A stretch of DNA of 64,000 bases from Burkholderia sp. BCC0506 (GCF_902833145.1 NZ_CADFEN010000003.1:310001-374000), one strand, 5' to 3'; numbered from the stretch's first letter, positions 36,325-46,943 are shown. Translations and numbers: made by a program. The notes: generated by a model from the letters alone, not told the origin.

Positions 36325-36340
36325 GGCGGCGCACGCCGCC
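36325..36340 (+). other. intercistronic hairpin before the phosphodiesterase gene
   Basis: GGCGGC and GCCGCC form a 6-bp stem with loop GCAC in the 83-base gap between the ATPase and the phosphodiesterase. There is no U run, so it is more likely an mRNA-stabilising or processing element than a terminator. Confidence 0.3.
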
Positions 36341-36372
36341 GCACAACAACCAGACGATTCCGAGGAACGACG

Positions 36373-37197
36373 ATGCTGCTTGCTCAAATCAGCGATCTCC
36401 ACATCAAGCGTCCGGGCCAGCTCGCGTACCGGCGCGTCGACACGGCGGCCGCGCTCGCGCGCTGCGTCGCGAAACTGAACGCACTCGTGCCGCGCCCCGA
36501 CGCGGTGCTCGTCACCGGCGACCTGACCGACTTCGGCCACGACGAAGAGTACGGCAACCTGCGCGGGCTGCTCGCGGCGCTCGAGATTCCGTATTACCTG
36601 ATGATCGGCAATCACGACGACCGCGCCGGGCTGCGCCGCGCGTTCGCCGATCGCGCCGAGTGGCAGGACGGCGAATTCGTGCAGTACGCGTTCGACGTCG
36701 GCGCGGTGCGCGTGCTCGCGCTCGATTCGCAGGTGCCGGGCGCGAGCCACGGCGACCTGTGCGACGCACGGCTCGCGTGGCTCGCCGCGCAGCTCGACGC
36801 CGCGCGCGCGCAGCCGGTGATCGTCGCGCTGCATCACCCGCCGTTCGTGTCGGGCATCGGCCATATGGACAAGCTGCGTCTCGCGCCCGCCGCCGCCGCG
36901 AAACTCGACGCGCTGCTACGCGATCATCCGAACGTCGAGCGCGTGCTGTGCGGTCACGTGCATCGCACGATGTTCACGCGCTTCGGCGGCACGCTCGCGT
37001 GCGCGGTACCGTCGCCCGCGCACCAGGTCGCCTTCGACCTGCGGACCGACGCGCCGTCCGCCTTCCGGCTCGAACCGCCGGCGTTCGCGGTCCATCGTCA
37101 TGCGCCCGACACGGGGATGACGTCGCATCACGTCTATATGGACGAAGGCGCGGGGCCGTATCCGTTCTACGAGCCGACGGGCGAGCTGGTCGACTGA
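36373..37197 (+). CDS. GpdQ/CpdA-like metallophosphodiesterase
   Basis: A 274-residue calcineurin-type metallophosphoesterase. All metal-site motifs are visible: DLH (Asp8, His10), TGDLTD, GNHDD, HHPPF and CGHVHR. The order and length match GpdQ, a glycerophosphodiesterase, and CpdA, a cyclic-AMP phosphodiesterase. As last gene of an importer operon it would act on the imported compound in the cytoplasm, which favours a phosphodiester nutrient over a second messenger. No signal peptide. Substrate remains to be shown. Confidence 0.82.
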   Translation: MLLAQISDLHIKRPGQLAYRRVDTAAALARCVAKLNALVPRPDAVLVTGDLTDFGHDEEYGNLRGLLAALEIPYYLMIGNHDDRAGLRRAFADRAEWQDGEFVQYAFDVGAVRVLALDSQVPGASHGDLCDARLAWLAAQLDAARAQPVIVALHHPPFVSGIGHMDKLRLAPAAAAKLDALLRDHPNVERVLCGHVHRTMFTRFGGTLACAVPSPAHQVAFDLRTDAPSAFRLEPPAFAVHRHAPDTGMTSHHVYMDEGAGPYPFYEPTGELVD

Positions 37198-37366
37198 CCG
37201 CGTGAAGCGCGTGCAGTGACGGGCGGCCACCGGCCGGCGATGCAGGCGTGCCGCCGGCAGGATTCGCGTCGCTCCGGTATGATCGGCAGCCTCGACCGGC
37301 GCCCGCCTGCCTGCGCACCCGACGCGTGCGCCGCCCGCCGCGCCGCCCCACTCCGTGCCCGCTGCC

Positions 37367-38566
37367 ATGTCCACCGCCTCCACCGACCGCCCGACCGACG
37401 CCGCCTCGCCCCACTACTCGCGCAGCCTGCTGTTGCTGCTCGCGACGATCGCGGGCGTCTCGGTCGCGAACATCTACTACAACCAGCCGCTGCTCGACAG
37501 CTTCCGCGCGTCCTTTCCGGGCAGTGCGTCGTGGATCGGCGCGGTCCCGACCGCCACGCAGCTCGGCTATGCGGCCGGGATGTTCCTGCTCGCGCCGCTC
37601 GGCGACCGGTTCGATCGCCGCCGGCTGATCCTGCTGCAGATCGCGGGGCTGTCGATCGCGCTGATCGTGGCGGCCGCCGCACCGTCGCTGGCCGTGCTCG
37701 CGGTTGCCAGCCTCGCGATCGGCATCCTCGCGACCATCGCGCAGCAGGCCGTGCCGTTCGCCGCCGAAATCGCACCGCCGGCCGAACGCGGCCACGCCGT
37801 CGGCACCGTGATGAGCGGCCTGCTGCTCGGCATCCTGCTCGCGCGCACGGCCGCCGGCTTCGTCGCCGAATATTTCGGCTGGCGCGCGGTGTTCGCCGCA
37901 TCGGTCGCGGCGCTCGCGGCGCTCGCCGTCGTGATCGTGCTGCGGCTGCCGCGCAGCTCGCCGACGTCGGCGCTGTCGTACGGCAAGCTGCTCGGCTCGA
38001 TGTGGCATCTGGCCGTCGAACTGCGCGGGCTGCGCGAGGCATCGCTGACGGGCGCCGCGCTGTTCGCCGCGTTCAGCGCCTTCTGGCCGGTGCTCACGCT
38101 GCTGCTCGCCGGCGCACCGTTCCATCTCGGCCCGCAGGCAGCCGGCCTGTTCGGGATCGTCGGGGCCGCGGGCGCGCTCGCCGCGCCGTATGCGGGCCGC
38201 TCCGCGGACACGCGCGGCCCGCGCGCGGTCATCTCGCTCGCGATCGCGTTGCTGGCACTGTCGTTCGTGATCTTCGCGCTGTCGGGTTCGAGCCTCGTCG
38301 GGCTCGTGATCGGCGTGATCGTGCTCGACGTGGGCGTACAGGCCGCGCAGATCTCGAACCAGTCGCGCATCTATGCGCTGAAGCCAGAAGCACGCAGCCG
38401 CGTCAATACGGTGTACATGGTGTGCTACTTCATCGGCGGCGCGCTCGGCTCGTCGGCCGGCGTCGCCACATGGCACGCGTTCGGCTGGACCGGCATGTGC
38501 GCGGCCGGCCTGCTGTTTACCGCGCTGGCCGGCTGGTTCCACCACCGCGGCGGCCGGCGCGACTGA
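37367..38566 (+). CDS. MFS transporter
   Basis: A 399-residue, 12-helix major facilitator. VANIYYNQPLLDSF near residue 40 and APLGDRFDRRRL between helices 2 and 3 are typical of the YgaY/YcaD-like MFS exporters. ATG 37367 is taken; GTG 37355 is in frame. Single gene, convergent with the DMT exporter. Substrate unknown. Confidence 0.83.
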   Translation: MSTASTDRPTDAASPHYSRSLLLLLATIAGVSVANIYYNQPLLDSFRASFPGSASWIGAVPTATQLGYAAGMFLLAPLGDRFDRRRLILLQIAGLSIALIVAAAAPSLAVLAVASLAIGILATIAQQAVPFAAEIAPPAERGHAVGTVMSGLLLGILLARTAAGFVAEYFGWRAVFAASVAALAALAVVIVLRLPRSSPTSALSYGKLLGSMWHLAVELRGLREASLTGAALFAAFSAFWPVLTLLLAGAPFHLGPQAAGLFGIVGAAGALAAPYAGRSADTRGPRAVISLAIALLALSFVIFALSGSSLVGLVIGVIVLDVGVQAAQISNQSRIYALKPEARSRVNTVYMVCYFIGGALGSSAGVATWHAFGWTGMCAAGLLFTALAGWFHHRGGRRD

Positions 38567-38587
38567 GCGCGACCGGCTACCGCCGCG

Positions 38588-39763
38588 TCACGCGTCGGTG
38601 CGCGAGGCGGCGGCCGGCTCGGCGGCGGGCGGCGACGCGAACGCCGGGGCCGGGTCGATCACCGCGCCGGGATCCATCACCGCCGCGGGCGTCGGCACCG
38701 CGAGCGGGACGGCGGAAGGCGCGAGAATGGGCGCCGCATCCGGCGTCGCGAGCGGCTCGGCGACGGGCGCAACGTCCGCCGCCGGCGCCTGCTCGGCCGC
38801 CACGGCCGGTGAACTGGTCGCCGCAGCCGCCGGTCGGCGCGCCGGGTCGAACACGAACGACAACCCGACGCTGCCGAGGATCGCGACGGTCGCGACCACG
38901 GTCGCCATCGTCACCGGTTCGCCGAGCAGCAGCGCACCGAGCGCGACCGCGACGATCGGGTTCACGTACATGCAGCTGCTCGCGATGATCGGGCTCGTGT
39001 GGCGGATCAGGTAGCCGTACGCGACGTACGCGGCCATCGTGCAGAACACCATCAGGTACACGAACGCGAACACGGACCCGACGGCCAGCTGTTCGATGCG
39101 TTCGCCGAGCAGCCAGGCGACGATCGTCGACATCAGCCCGCCGAGGCCGATCTGCAGCGACGTCGACAGGAACAGGTCGGACGGCAGCCTGAGCCGCGTC
39201 GCGAGATGCGCGCCGCCCGCCCAGAACAGCGCGCCGGCCAGCACGCAGATCGTGCCGAGCGCCGAGTTCGCGGCGGCCGCGCCGCCCGAATTCAGCACGA
39301 CGATGCCGACCATCCCGAGCGCGACGGCCGCCCATTCGCCCTTCGCCACCGGCCGCCCGGCGACCGCCGCGATCACGGTCGCGAACAGCGGCACCGTGGC
39401 CACCATCACCGCGGCCGACCCGCTGCTGACCGTGCGCATGCCGAGCGCGATCGTGCCGGACGACAGTGCGACGAGCATCGTGCCGACGATCGCCGAGTTG
39501 CGGATTTCCAGCAGCGTCGGCCACTCGGGCTTGCGCCGCAGCGCGAAGATGAACAGGCCGATCCCGCCGAGCAGGTTGCGCAGTCCCGACAGCAGCAGCG
39601 GCGGGAACGACTGCAGCGCGAAATGCAGCCCGCTGTAGGTCGAACCCCAGACGAAATAGATGAACACGAGCGCGAGCGCCACGCGGCCGCCGCGGCTTTG
39701 CGGCAGGCGGATGCGGAACGAGAAGCGGGTGAGGAAATCGAGGAGGCGGTCGAGCGGAGTCAT
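38588..39763 (-). CDS. EamA/DMT-family exporter with long Ala/Pro-rich tail
   Basis: A 391-residue drug/metabolite transporter. Ten hydrophobic segments in two EamA repeats occupy residues about 25-310 (first: ALVFIYFVWGSTYSGLHFAL; the VWGSTY motif is typical of RhaT/YedA types). About 80 residues after the last helix are almost only Ala, Pro, Val and acidic residues, unusual for the family. ATG 39763 fits; the frame upstream is non-coding. Confidence 0.83.
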   Translation of the reverse strand: MTPLDRLLDFLTRFSFRIRLPQSRGGRVALALVFIYFVWGSTYSGLHFALQSFPPLLLSGLRNLLGGIGLFIFALRRKPEWPTLLEIRNSAIVGTMLVALSSGTIALGMRTVSSGSAAVMVATVPLFATVIAAVAGRPVAKGEWAAVALGMVGIVVLNSGGAAAANSALGTICVLAGALFWAGGAHLATRLRLPSDLFLSTSLQIGLGGLMSTIVAWLLGERIEQLAVGSVFAFVYLMVFCTMAAYVAYGYLIRHTSPIIASSCMYVNPIVAVALGALLLGEPVTMATVVATVAILGSVGLSFVFDPARRPAAAATSSPAVAAEQAPAADVAPVAEPLATPDAAPILAPSAVPLAVPTPAAVMDPGAVIDPAPAFASPPAAEPAAASRTDA

Positions 39764-39936
39764 CGTTCGAGCCCCCGGACACCCCGCCGCGGGCGCGAGC
39801 GGGAAAGACGGGAAATACCGGCGAGGCCGGCACGTGCGCCGGCCGGGACCGGAACGGCGAACAAAGACATGCGGAACGACATGACGGTGCGAACGGCAAC
39901 GATAAGCGGGCCCGGGCAATCCGGCCACGGACGGGC

Positions 39937-39971
39937 AAAAAAAAGCGTGCGCGGCCATTCGGCCACGCACG
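39937..39971 (-). terminator. terminator of the metzincin lipoprotein gene
   Basis: On the minus strand CGTGCGTGGCC pairs with GGCCGCGCACG around GAAT with one mismatch and is followed by eight T. It ends the transcript coming from 41858. The remaining gap 39764-40103 shows nothing else. Confidence 0.75.
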
Positions 39972-40103
39972 TCAGGCATTATGCATCAAGGATTAGAAAG
40001 GCAACCGGAGACCTTGCTGAAAGGATCCCGACTGACGTTTCGGCGCGACACCGGGCTGCCGAGCGCGAACCGCCGCGCGTCGCGGAACCCGGCGCGCGCG
40101 CCG

Positions 40104-41858
40104 CTACGGCGCCAACTCGACCCGCACGACCGCGCCGCTCGCGTCGGCCGACAGCACGGTGATTCGCCGTCCGGATACCGTATCGACGAGCGACTTGCCC
40201 GGCATCAGCGGTGCGTCCTTCATGCCGGCGGCGCTGCCCGGCGTTGCGTCGATGAGCGTGTTCCTGATGCTCGCGTTGCTCAGATAACGCGTGATTCGCA
40301 CGGTCACGCCATTGACGAACGGCGATGTGTCCGGCCAATCCTCGTACGAGCCGGGTTTGCCTTGCGGACGGCGGAATTCGAGTATCAATGCCGTGCCGTC
40401 GCCTCGCGGCAGCCGATAGCCCTGCTTGCCCGGCAGCGTGCTCCACAGCGGCGCGAGGCGATACGTGCCGGGCTTGACGATCGCCGGCACGTCGTCCTCG
40501 GAGAGCCAGCCGGTGAACAGTTGATAATTGACCGGATACATTCGCCGGCCGCCACCGCCCACCGTATCGGTCGGATCGTCGATGCCACCCGTCACGCAAT
40601 CCGGGCCGACCGTGACGGCCCCATCCTTGACCGGGCAATTCCGCAACGAATCGGGATGGTCCGCGCCGATCGAGTGACCGAATTCGTGCGTCCACATCCA
40701 GTACCCTTTACCGGAACCGTTCGACAAGATCCAGTTGCCGGGACTCCCCGCCACACCGGCAAACTTGCACGCGCTGACCGACGGGAAATCGATGAGCAGT
40801 AAATTGAACTTGCTGGCGTCGACGCCACGCGCCAGCGCAGCAGCCTTCGCCTGCGCCCGAATGTCCGCCGTACGGCAACCGGCCGGGACGTCGCCGAGAT
40901 AGACGTCGGTCAGTACCGTGCCATCGAGCGCGTAATTGCCGTGCGATGCCTGTTTGAGGTAGTCCGCGAACGACGAGGAACCCGTGCCGTCACCGAATAC
41001 CGCGTTGCGGATCGGTTCGGCGGGATTCGCCGCGGCCTGGCCCGTGAAGTAACCCGTTATCAGCAGCGCACTGTCGACGCCGGTCACCCTGCGCATCAGG
41101 CTAGGCACCTCGCCCTCGTAAATCCAGCGCGCCTCGGGCTGGTCGCCTGCGGGCAGCATCGCGAGCGTGTTCCCCGTCGCTTGCAGCGACGCGCCACGAC
41201 CCAGATCTCTCCAGTGCTTGTTGAGCATCGTGAACGCGCCGTTCTGGTCGAGCGTCGGCACACGCCAGAGCCGCGTCGTCGGGTAATCGCTGCCGTCGCA
41301 CGGTGCCAGGGTCGCCGCGCCCGGTGCAGCAGGCGCCACGCGCAAGCAGACGTTTCGACCTTGCGCTTCGGCGAGCACGTTCTTCACCCTGAAGTAATAG
41401 TTGCTGGCCCTGTCCATCCGCCAGCGCTGCGCATCCGCTCCCGAACAGGCCTGGAAATCGACATCCACGCCATTGGCAGTCGACATCGCGAGGCAACGCT
41501 CATCACCTTGCGCGAGGTTGCGGAGGGTGAAGCTCAGGTCGAGCGGCGCAGGCGGCTCGGGCGGCGGTGCCGGAGGTTCCGGGGGCGGTGCCGGAGGTTC
41601 CGGCGGTGGCGCAGGCGGCTCCGGTGGTGGCGGCACGGACGGCTCAACCGGCGCGGGAGGCGCGGGAGGCTCGGGCGTCGTCGGCGGATGCGGATCGGCC
41701 GGCTCGATATCCTCCGGCGCCGGCCGCGGGACCGTTTCTTCATTCGTCACGACCACGGACGTATCGTCGTCACCCCCGCCGCAGGCCGACAACGTCAGCC
41801 CCGCGACCAGGCAAAATACCCCCAACGGCATACCATGCCGGAAAAATACAAAGCTCAT
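40104..41858 (-). CDS. putative secreted zinc metalloprotease lipoprotein (metzincin-like) with ricin-type domain
   Basis: A 584-residue protein. Signal peptide with lipobox LSAC (Cys26). Residues about 30-105 are Pro/Glu-rich with four PPPEPPA repeats. Residues about 108-240 look like a beta-trefoil carbohydrate-binding domain (NLAQGDERCLAMST, then ADAQRW, a QxW motif). Residues 391-401 are HEFGHSIGADH, the HExxHxxGxxH zinc site of metzincins, with a possible Met-turn RRMYPVN downstream. It resembles gametolysin-like (M11) peptidases. ATG 41858 is preferred over the upstream TTG. Single gene with its own terminator; likely surface-exposed or exported. Confidence 0.72.
   Translation of the reverse strand: MSFVFFRHGMPLGVFCLVAGLTLSACGGGDDDTSVVVTNEETVPRPAPEDIEPADPHPPTTPEPPAPPAPVEPSVPPPPEPPAPPPEPPAPPPEPPAPPPEPPAPLDLSFTLRNLAQGDERCLAMSTANGVDVDFQACSGADAQRWRMDRASNYYFRVKNVLAEAQGRNVCLRVAPAAPGAATLAPCDGSDYPTTRLWRVPTLDQNGAFTMLNKHWRDLGRGASLQATGNTLAMLPAGDQPEARWIYEGEVPSLMRRVTGVDSALLITGYFTGQAAANPAEPIRNAVFGDGTGSSSFADYLKQASHGNYALDGTVLTDVYLGDVPAGCRTADIRAQAKAAALARGVDASKFNLLLIDFPSVSACKFAGVAGSPGNWILSNGSGKGYWMWTHEFGHSIGADHPDSLRNCPVKDGAVTVGPDCVTGGIDDPTDTVGGGGRRMYPVNYQLFTGWLSEDDVPAIVKPGTYRLAPLWSTLPGKQGYRLPRGDGTALILEFRRPQGKPGSYEDWPDTSPFVNGVTVRITRYLSNASIRNTLIDATPGSAAGMKDAPLMPGKSLVDTVSGRRITVLSADASGAVVRVELAP
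41551..41634 (-). repeat. four 21-bp tandem repeats in the metzincin gene
   Basis: Units at 41551-41571, 41572-41592, 41593-41613 and 41614-41634 each encode PPPEPPA on the minus strand; units 2 and 3 are nearly identical in sequence. Gain or loss of units would keep the frame and change linker length. Confidence 0.7.
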
Positions 41859-42182
41859 GTTCAATTGACCTCAACCGCGAATGAGAGAAAGGAGGACGTA
41901 GCCGTGCACGCATCGACAGGCCGTGCGGCCAGCGTGACTCGACAAGTCGCTTACGATTCGGATAACGAATGGATGAAATCCGGCTGAAGCCGGATGCGGA
42001 CCCCATCAATCGACGCGGAAATGACAACGTCGCGAGCACTGAATACTCGGGGATGGGCGACCTTCACGAGAAAGGAAATTATAAAAAATCGCGACTAAAC
42101 CAAACAATCGGACAAGTCCGAAATGAAGTGGCTGTCCGATTTGGAAATCAATGGTGTTTCCACCTGTTGCCGCGCTGAAACC
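41859..42182. other. gene-free, A/T-rich region
   Basis: About 320 bases with visibly lower GC than the surroundings, especially 42060-42170. It holds the promoter of the metzincin gene on the minus strand. No coding ORF, tRNA or clear repeat was seen; GGACAAGTCC at 42111-42120 is a short palindrome. Confidence 0.3.
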
Positions 42183-42210
42183 GCCGCGCGACGCCGATGC
42201 ATCGCGCGGC
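42183..42210 (-). terminator. hairpin after the molybdopterin oxidoreductase gene
   Basis: GCCGCGCGA (42183-42191) and TCGCGCGGC (42202-42210) form a perfect 9-bp stem with a 10-base loop, six bases past the stop codon. Only three T follow on the minus strand, so termination may be partial. Confidence 0.5.
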
Positions 42211-42215
42211 CCGTT

Positions 42216-43004
42216 TCACGATCCGCCGAACCAGTTGTAGCCCTGATCGACCCAGTAGCCGCCCGGGAACGTATCGGTCACGAAGATTTCCATGATGTGC
42301 TTCGGGTTCTTGTAGCCGAGCTTGGTCGGCATCCGCAGCTTCATCGGGAAGCCGTACTCCGGTGGCAGCGGGCGCCCGTCGTACTCGAACGCGAGCAGCG
42401 TCTGCGGATGCAGCGCGGTCGGCATGTCGATGCTTTCGTAGTAGTCGTCCGCGCACTTGAAGCCGACGTATTTCGCCCGCGTGTCGGCGCCGGCACGCGC
42501 GAGGAATGCGCCGAACGGCGTGCCGCCCCAGCGGCCGATCGCACTCCACCCTTCGACGCAAATATGCCGCGTGATCTGTTCCGCGTACGGCAGCGCGCGA
42601 AGCGCGTCGAGCGTCCACACGCGCTGCCCCGTCACGCGGCCCGACAGCACGAGCCGATACGTCGATTCGTCGACGTGCGGCACGTCGTCGATCCCGTAGT
42701 ACGCGTTGAACGGGAACGGCCGCGTGATGTCGGCCTCGGTGTAGGTCGGCGCAAGCCGGTTCGGGTCGAACAGCCACGCCTGCACGCGATCGTTCATGCG
42801 CGACACTTGCTCGAGGAACGTGTTGACCGACGCGTCGTCCTGCAGCGTGCAGCCGGTCAGCATCGCGAGGCCGCCGAGCGTCAGCACGCGCCGGTTGAAC
42901 AGCCGCCGCGACGGCATCTCGAGTTCGCGGCGCACGTCGAGTTCGAGCGACTTCCGGTCGAGTGTCCAGTGCTGCACGCCGCGGTTTTCTTCGGATTCCG
43001 ACAT
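42216..43004 (-). CDS. molybdopterin-dependent oxidoreductase (sulfite-oxidase fold), Tat lipoprotein
   Basis: A 262-residue protein of the sulfite oxidase/MsrP fold. RHICVEGWSAIGRWGG (Cys149 as Mo ligand), KCADDYYESIDM and FPMKLRMPTKLGYKNPKHI are family landmarks. The N-terminus has a twin-arginine segment SRRLFNRRVLTLGG followed by lipobox LTGC (Cys52), but preceded by a 30-residue extension. ATG 43004 has AAGGAAAT upstream; Met30 is an alternative start that would place the Tat signal at the very N-terminus. Probable partner of the cytochrome b encoded just before it. Substrate unknown. Confidence 0.8.
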   Translation of the reverse strand: MSESEENRGVQHWTLDRKSLELDVRRELEMPSRRLFNRRVLTLGGLAMLTGCTLQDDASVNTFLEQVSRMNDRVQAWLFDPNRLAPTYTEADITRPFPFNAYYGIDDVPHVDESTYRLVLSGRVTGQRVWTLDALRALPYAEQITRHICVEGWSAIGRWGGTPFGAFLARAGADTRAKYVGFKCADDYYESIDMPTALHPQTLLAFEYDGRPLPPEYGFPMKLRMPTKLGYKNPKHIMEIFVTDTFPGGYWVDQGYNWFGGS

Positions 43005-43031
43005 GATGATTTCCTTCGCCCGCGAAGCGGG

Positions 43032-43664
43032 TCAGCGGCCGCGCAGCATCGCGAGCAGCGAGCGCGGCACCAGCAACGCCATCGCGACATGGACGACGAC
43101 GAATGCGACCAGCAGCGCCATCGCCCAGAAGTGCACGATGCGCGCGTTGTCGTAACCGCCGAACAGCTCGCGCAGCAGCGGGAACTGCACCGATTTCCAG
43201 ATCGTGAGCCCCGACAGCACCAGGACGACGAGATCGACGATCGCGGTCAGGTACGCGGCACGCTGCACCGCGTTGTAGACGCTCAGGTCGTCGTGCGACA
43301 GCCGCCCGCCGAGCGCGGCGCGCACGTCGCGCCACACCGACGCAGGTGCCACAGGCAGCAGCTTGCGCGCGAAGCGCCCCGTCGCGATCGACATCGCGAG
43401 GTAGAACAGCCCGTTGCCGACCAGCAGCCACATCGCCGCGAAATGCCATTGCAGCGCGCCGCCGAGCCAGCCGCCGAGCGTGATGCCGTGCGCGAACGTG
43501 AACGACGGATAGATCGGCGACGCGTCGTAGATGCGCCAGCCGGACAGCGCCATCAGGATCGCCGCGAGCGCGTTGAGCCAGTGGCTCGCGCGCACCCACC
43601 GCGGATGGATCGTCGGCGCGGGTGGCGGCGCGCTCGCACGATCCGTGACAGGAACCGTTTGCAT
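43032..43664 (-). CDS. cytochrome b561-type membrane protein
   Basis: A 210-residue, four- to five-helix protein. Histidines placed for haem b binding are seen in HPRWVRASHWLNALAA (helix 1), FAHGITLGGWLGGALQWHFAAMW, and RIVHFWAMALLVAFVVVHVAMALLV. This matches the di-haem b561 subunits that pass electrons between quinol and periplasmic molybdoenzymes. It lies 27 bases before the molybdopterin oxidoreductase gene in the same operon. Confidence 0.83.
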   Translation of the reverse strand: MQTVPVTDRASAPPPAPTIHPRWVRASHWLNALAAILMALSGWRIYDASPIYPSFTFAHGITLGGWLGGALQWHFAAMWLLVGNGLFYLAMSIATGRFARKLLPVAPASVWRDVRAALGGRLSHDDLSVYNAVQRAAYLTAIVDLVVLVLSGLTIWKSVQFPLLRELFGGYDNARIVHFWAMALLVAFVVVHVAMALLVPRSLLAMLRGR

Positions 43665-43739
43665 GATGAAGCCTCCCGGGATGAAGCGACGGGGCGCGAT
43701 GCGCAGCGGTAGCCGGCGGCCGCGCCCCGCCCGCATTCG

Positions 43740-44000
43740 TCAGTTCGACGGGCTCATGGCGTCGTCCTTCTTCATCGCGTCGCCCTTCTTCATCGCATCG
43801 TGGCCCATTGCATCCTTCTTCATCGCGTGCTTCTTCATGCCGTCCTTCTTCATCGCGCCATCCTTGGCCATCGCGTCGTGGCCCATCGCGTCCTTCGACA
43901 TCGACATGCCGTCCTTCGACATCGCGTCGTTCTGCGCATGGGCGCCCGTTGCGATCGTGGCGAGTGCCGCGACACAGGCGGCGAGGAATACGTTTTTCAT
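43740..44000 (-). CDS. pentapeptide MXKDX repeat protein
   Basis: An 86-residue exported protein. Signal peptide MKNVFLAACVAALATIATGA (cut after AHA), then a run of M-x-K-D-x units (AMSKDGMSMSKDAMGHDAMA and so on) to the end. It is rich in Met, Lys, Asp and His, so metal or oxidant binding is plausible. First gene of a unit with cytochrome b and the molybdopterin lipoprotein; the 75-base gap to the next gene has no terminator. Function unknown. Confidence 0.85.
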   Translation of the reverse strand: MKNVFLAACVAALATIATGAHAQNDAMSKDGMSMSKDAMGHDAMAKDGAMKKDGMKKHAMKKDAMGHDAMKKGDAMKKDDAMSPSN

Positions 44001-44034
44001 GACATCTCTCCGATACATGGGTTGGGGAGCCGAA

Positions 44035-44062
44035 TAGACGGAGCACACCGCCGGAAATGACA
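44035..44062 (-). promoter_or_regulatory. ECF-sigma-type promoter for the MXKDX operon
   Basis: On the minus strand TGTCAT (44062-44057), a 16-base spacer and CGTCTA (44040-44035). CGTCTA is a common -10 for extracytoplasmic-function sigma factors, and the 16-base spacing fits. It lies 35 bases upstream of the MXKDX start. Confidence 0.45.
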
Positions 44063-44234
44063 GCGATGGCGAAAAATTTTTGAGGGCGCAGACAAGGAAA
44101 GGACATGCTGCACTGCTCGTCCGTGCCATCCCGGACCACGAGGCGGCTCGACGGCGGCGCTTGCTGCGGCGCACCGTGCGCGCGTCGGCGGCCGCGGCGC
44201 GCCTGCCGTCCGGCGCCATCGGCTTCGCACCCGG

Positions 44235-44263
44235 TTGAAACCGCCGCCGAGCCGGTGTATCGT
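44235..44263 (+). promoter_or_regulatory. sigma-70 promoter of thiC
   Basis: TTGAAA (44235-44240), a 17-base spacer and TATCGT (44258-44263). Transcription would start near 44270, just where the TPP riboswitch begins. Confidence 0.6.
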
Positions 44264-44274
44264 GTGCCCTTGCT

Positions 44275-44374
44275 AACGCGGGGGTCCTGCAATGCGCTCG
44301 GTCAAACAGCCGGCATTGCGGGTGAGAAATACCCTTTGAACCTGATCTGGATAATGCCAGCGCAGGGAAGCGTA
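44275..44374 (+). ncRNA. TPP riboswitch (THI element)
   Basis: Thiamine-pyrophosphate aptamer in the thiC leader. ACGC (44276-44279) pairs with GCGT (44370-44373) as P1; GGGGTCCTGC opens the pyrimidine arm; GGTGAGAAATACCC and CCTGATCTGGATAATGCCAG are the conserved aminopyrimidine- and pyrophosphate-binding segments, ending CGCAGGGAAGCG. The 135 bases from aptamer to start codon show no clear intrinsic terminator, so control may be translational or Rho-dependent. Confidence 0.95.
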
Positions 44375-44398
44375 CGGATTTCGCCGCCATCCTTCTGA

Positions 44399-46441
<2,043 letters not shown>

Positions 46442-46482
46442 GCGTGCGCGACGAGCTGCGCCGGCTCGCATCGCGCTGCACG

Positions 46483-46508
46483 AAGCCCGCTTTCGAGCGG
46501 GCTTTTTT
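46483..46508 (+). terminator. intrinsic terminator of thiC
   Basis: AGCCCGC and GCGGGCT form the stem around TTTCGA, followed by TTTTT. It lies about 45 bases past the thiC stop. Confidence 0.9.
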
Positions 46509-46673
46509 GCGCACGTCGCGTGCCTGCGGCCCCAAGCGAAACAATTGATTACGAAACCGCGCGAGCCTTAACAAGTCCTTACAGCAGCGTCGGGGGACGG
46601 CGCGTAGATTGGGGACATGCGCGGCCGCCAGCCGGTCGTGCGCCTTCCGTTCACTACCACAAGGACAACGATC

Positions 46674-46886
46674 ATGAATTCGATTCGGCGTTTTGGGGTA
46701 TGCGCGCTTATCGTCGCGACAGTCGCCAGCCTGTCGGCCTGCGATTCGATGTCACGGCGCCAGCGCGATACGGCAATCGGTGCGGGTGTCGGCGGCGTCG
46801 CCGGCGCGGCGATCGGCGGCAACGCGTTGTCGACGCTCGGCGGCGCGGCGGCCGGCGGCATCATCGGTAACCAGGTCGGCAAGTAA
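46674..46886 (+). CDS. glycine-zipper lipoprotein (OsmB-like)
   Basis: A 70-residue outer-membrane lipoprotein. Lipobox LSAC with Cys23, then RRQRDTAIGAGVGGVAGAAIGG and AAAGGIIGNQVGK, a glycine-zipper pair that can form a transmembrane or oligomerising hairpin, as in OsmB and SlyB. AAGGA lies before ATG 46674. Single gene with its own terminator. Envelope-stress role is likely but inferred. Confidence 0.83.
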   Translation: MNSIRRFGVCALIVATVASLSACDSMSRRQRDTAIGAGVGGVAGAAIGGNALSTLGGAAAGGIIGNQVGK

Positions 46887-46943
46887 GCAACCCGGCATCG
46901 GCCGGCTGGGCGTCGCCCGGCCGCCATCGGCCAGTCGGCCCGA

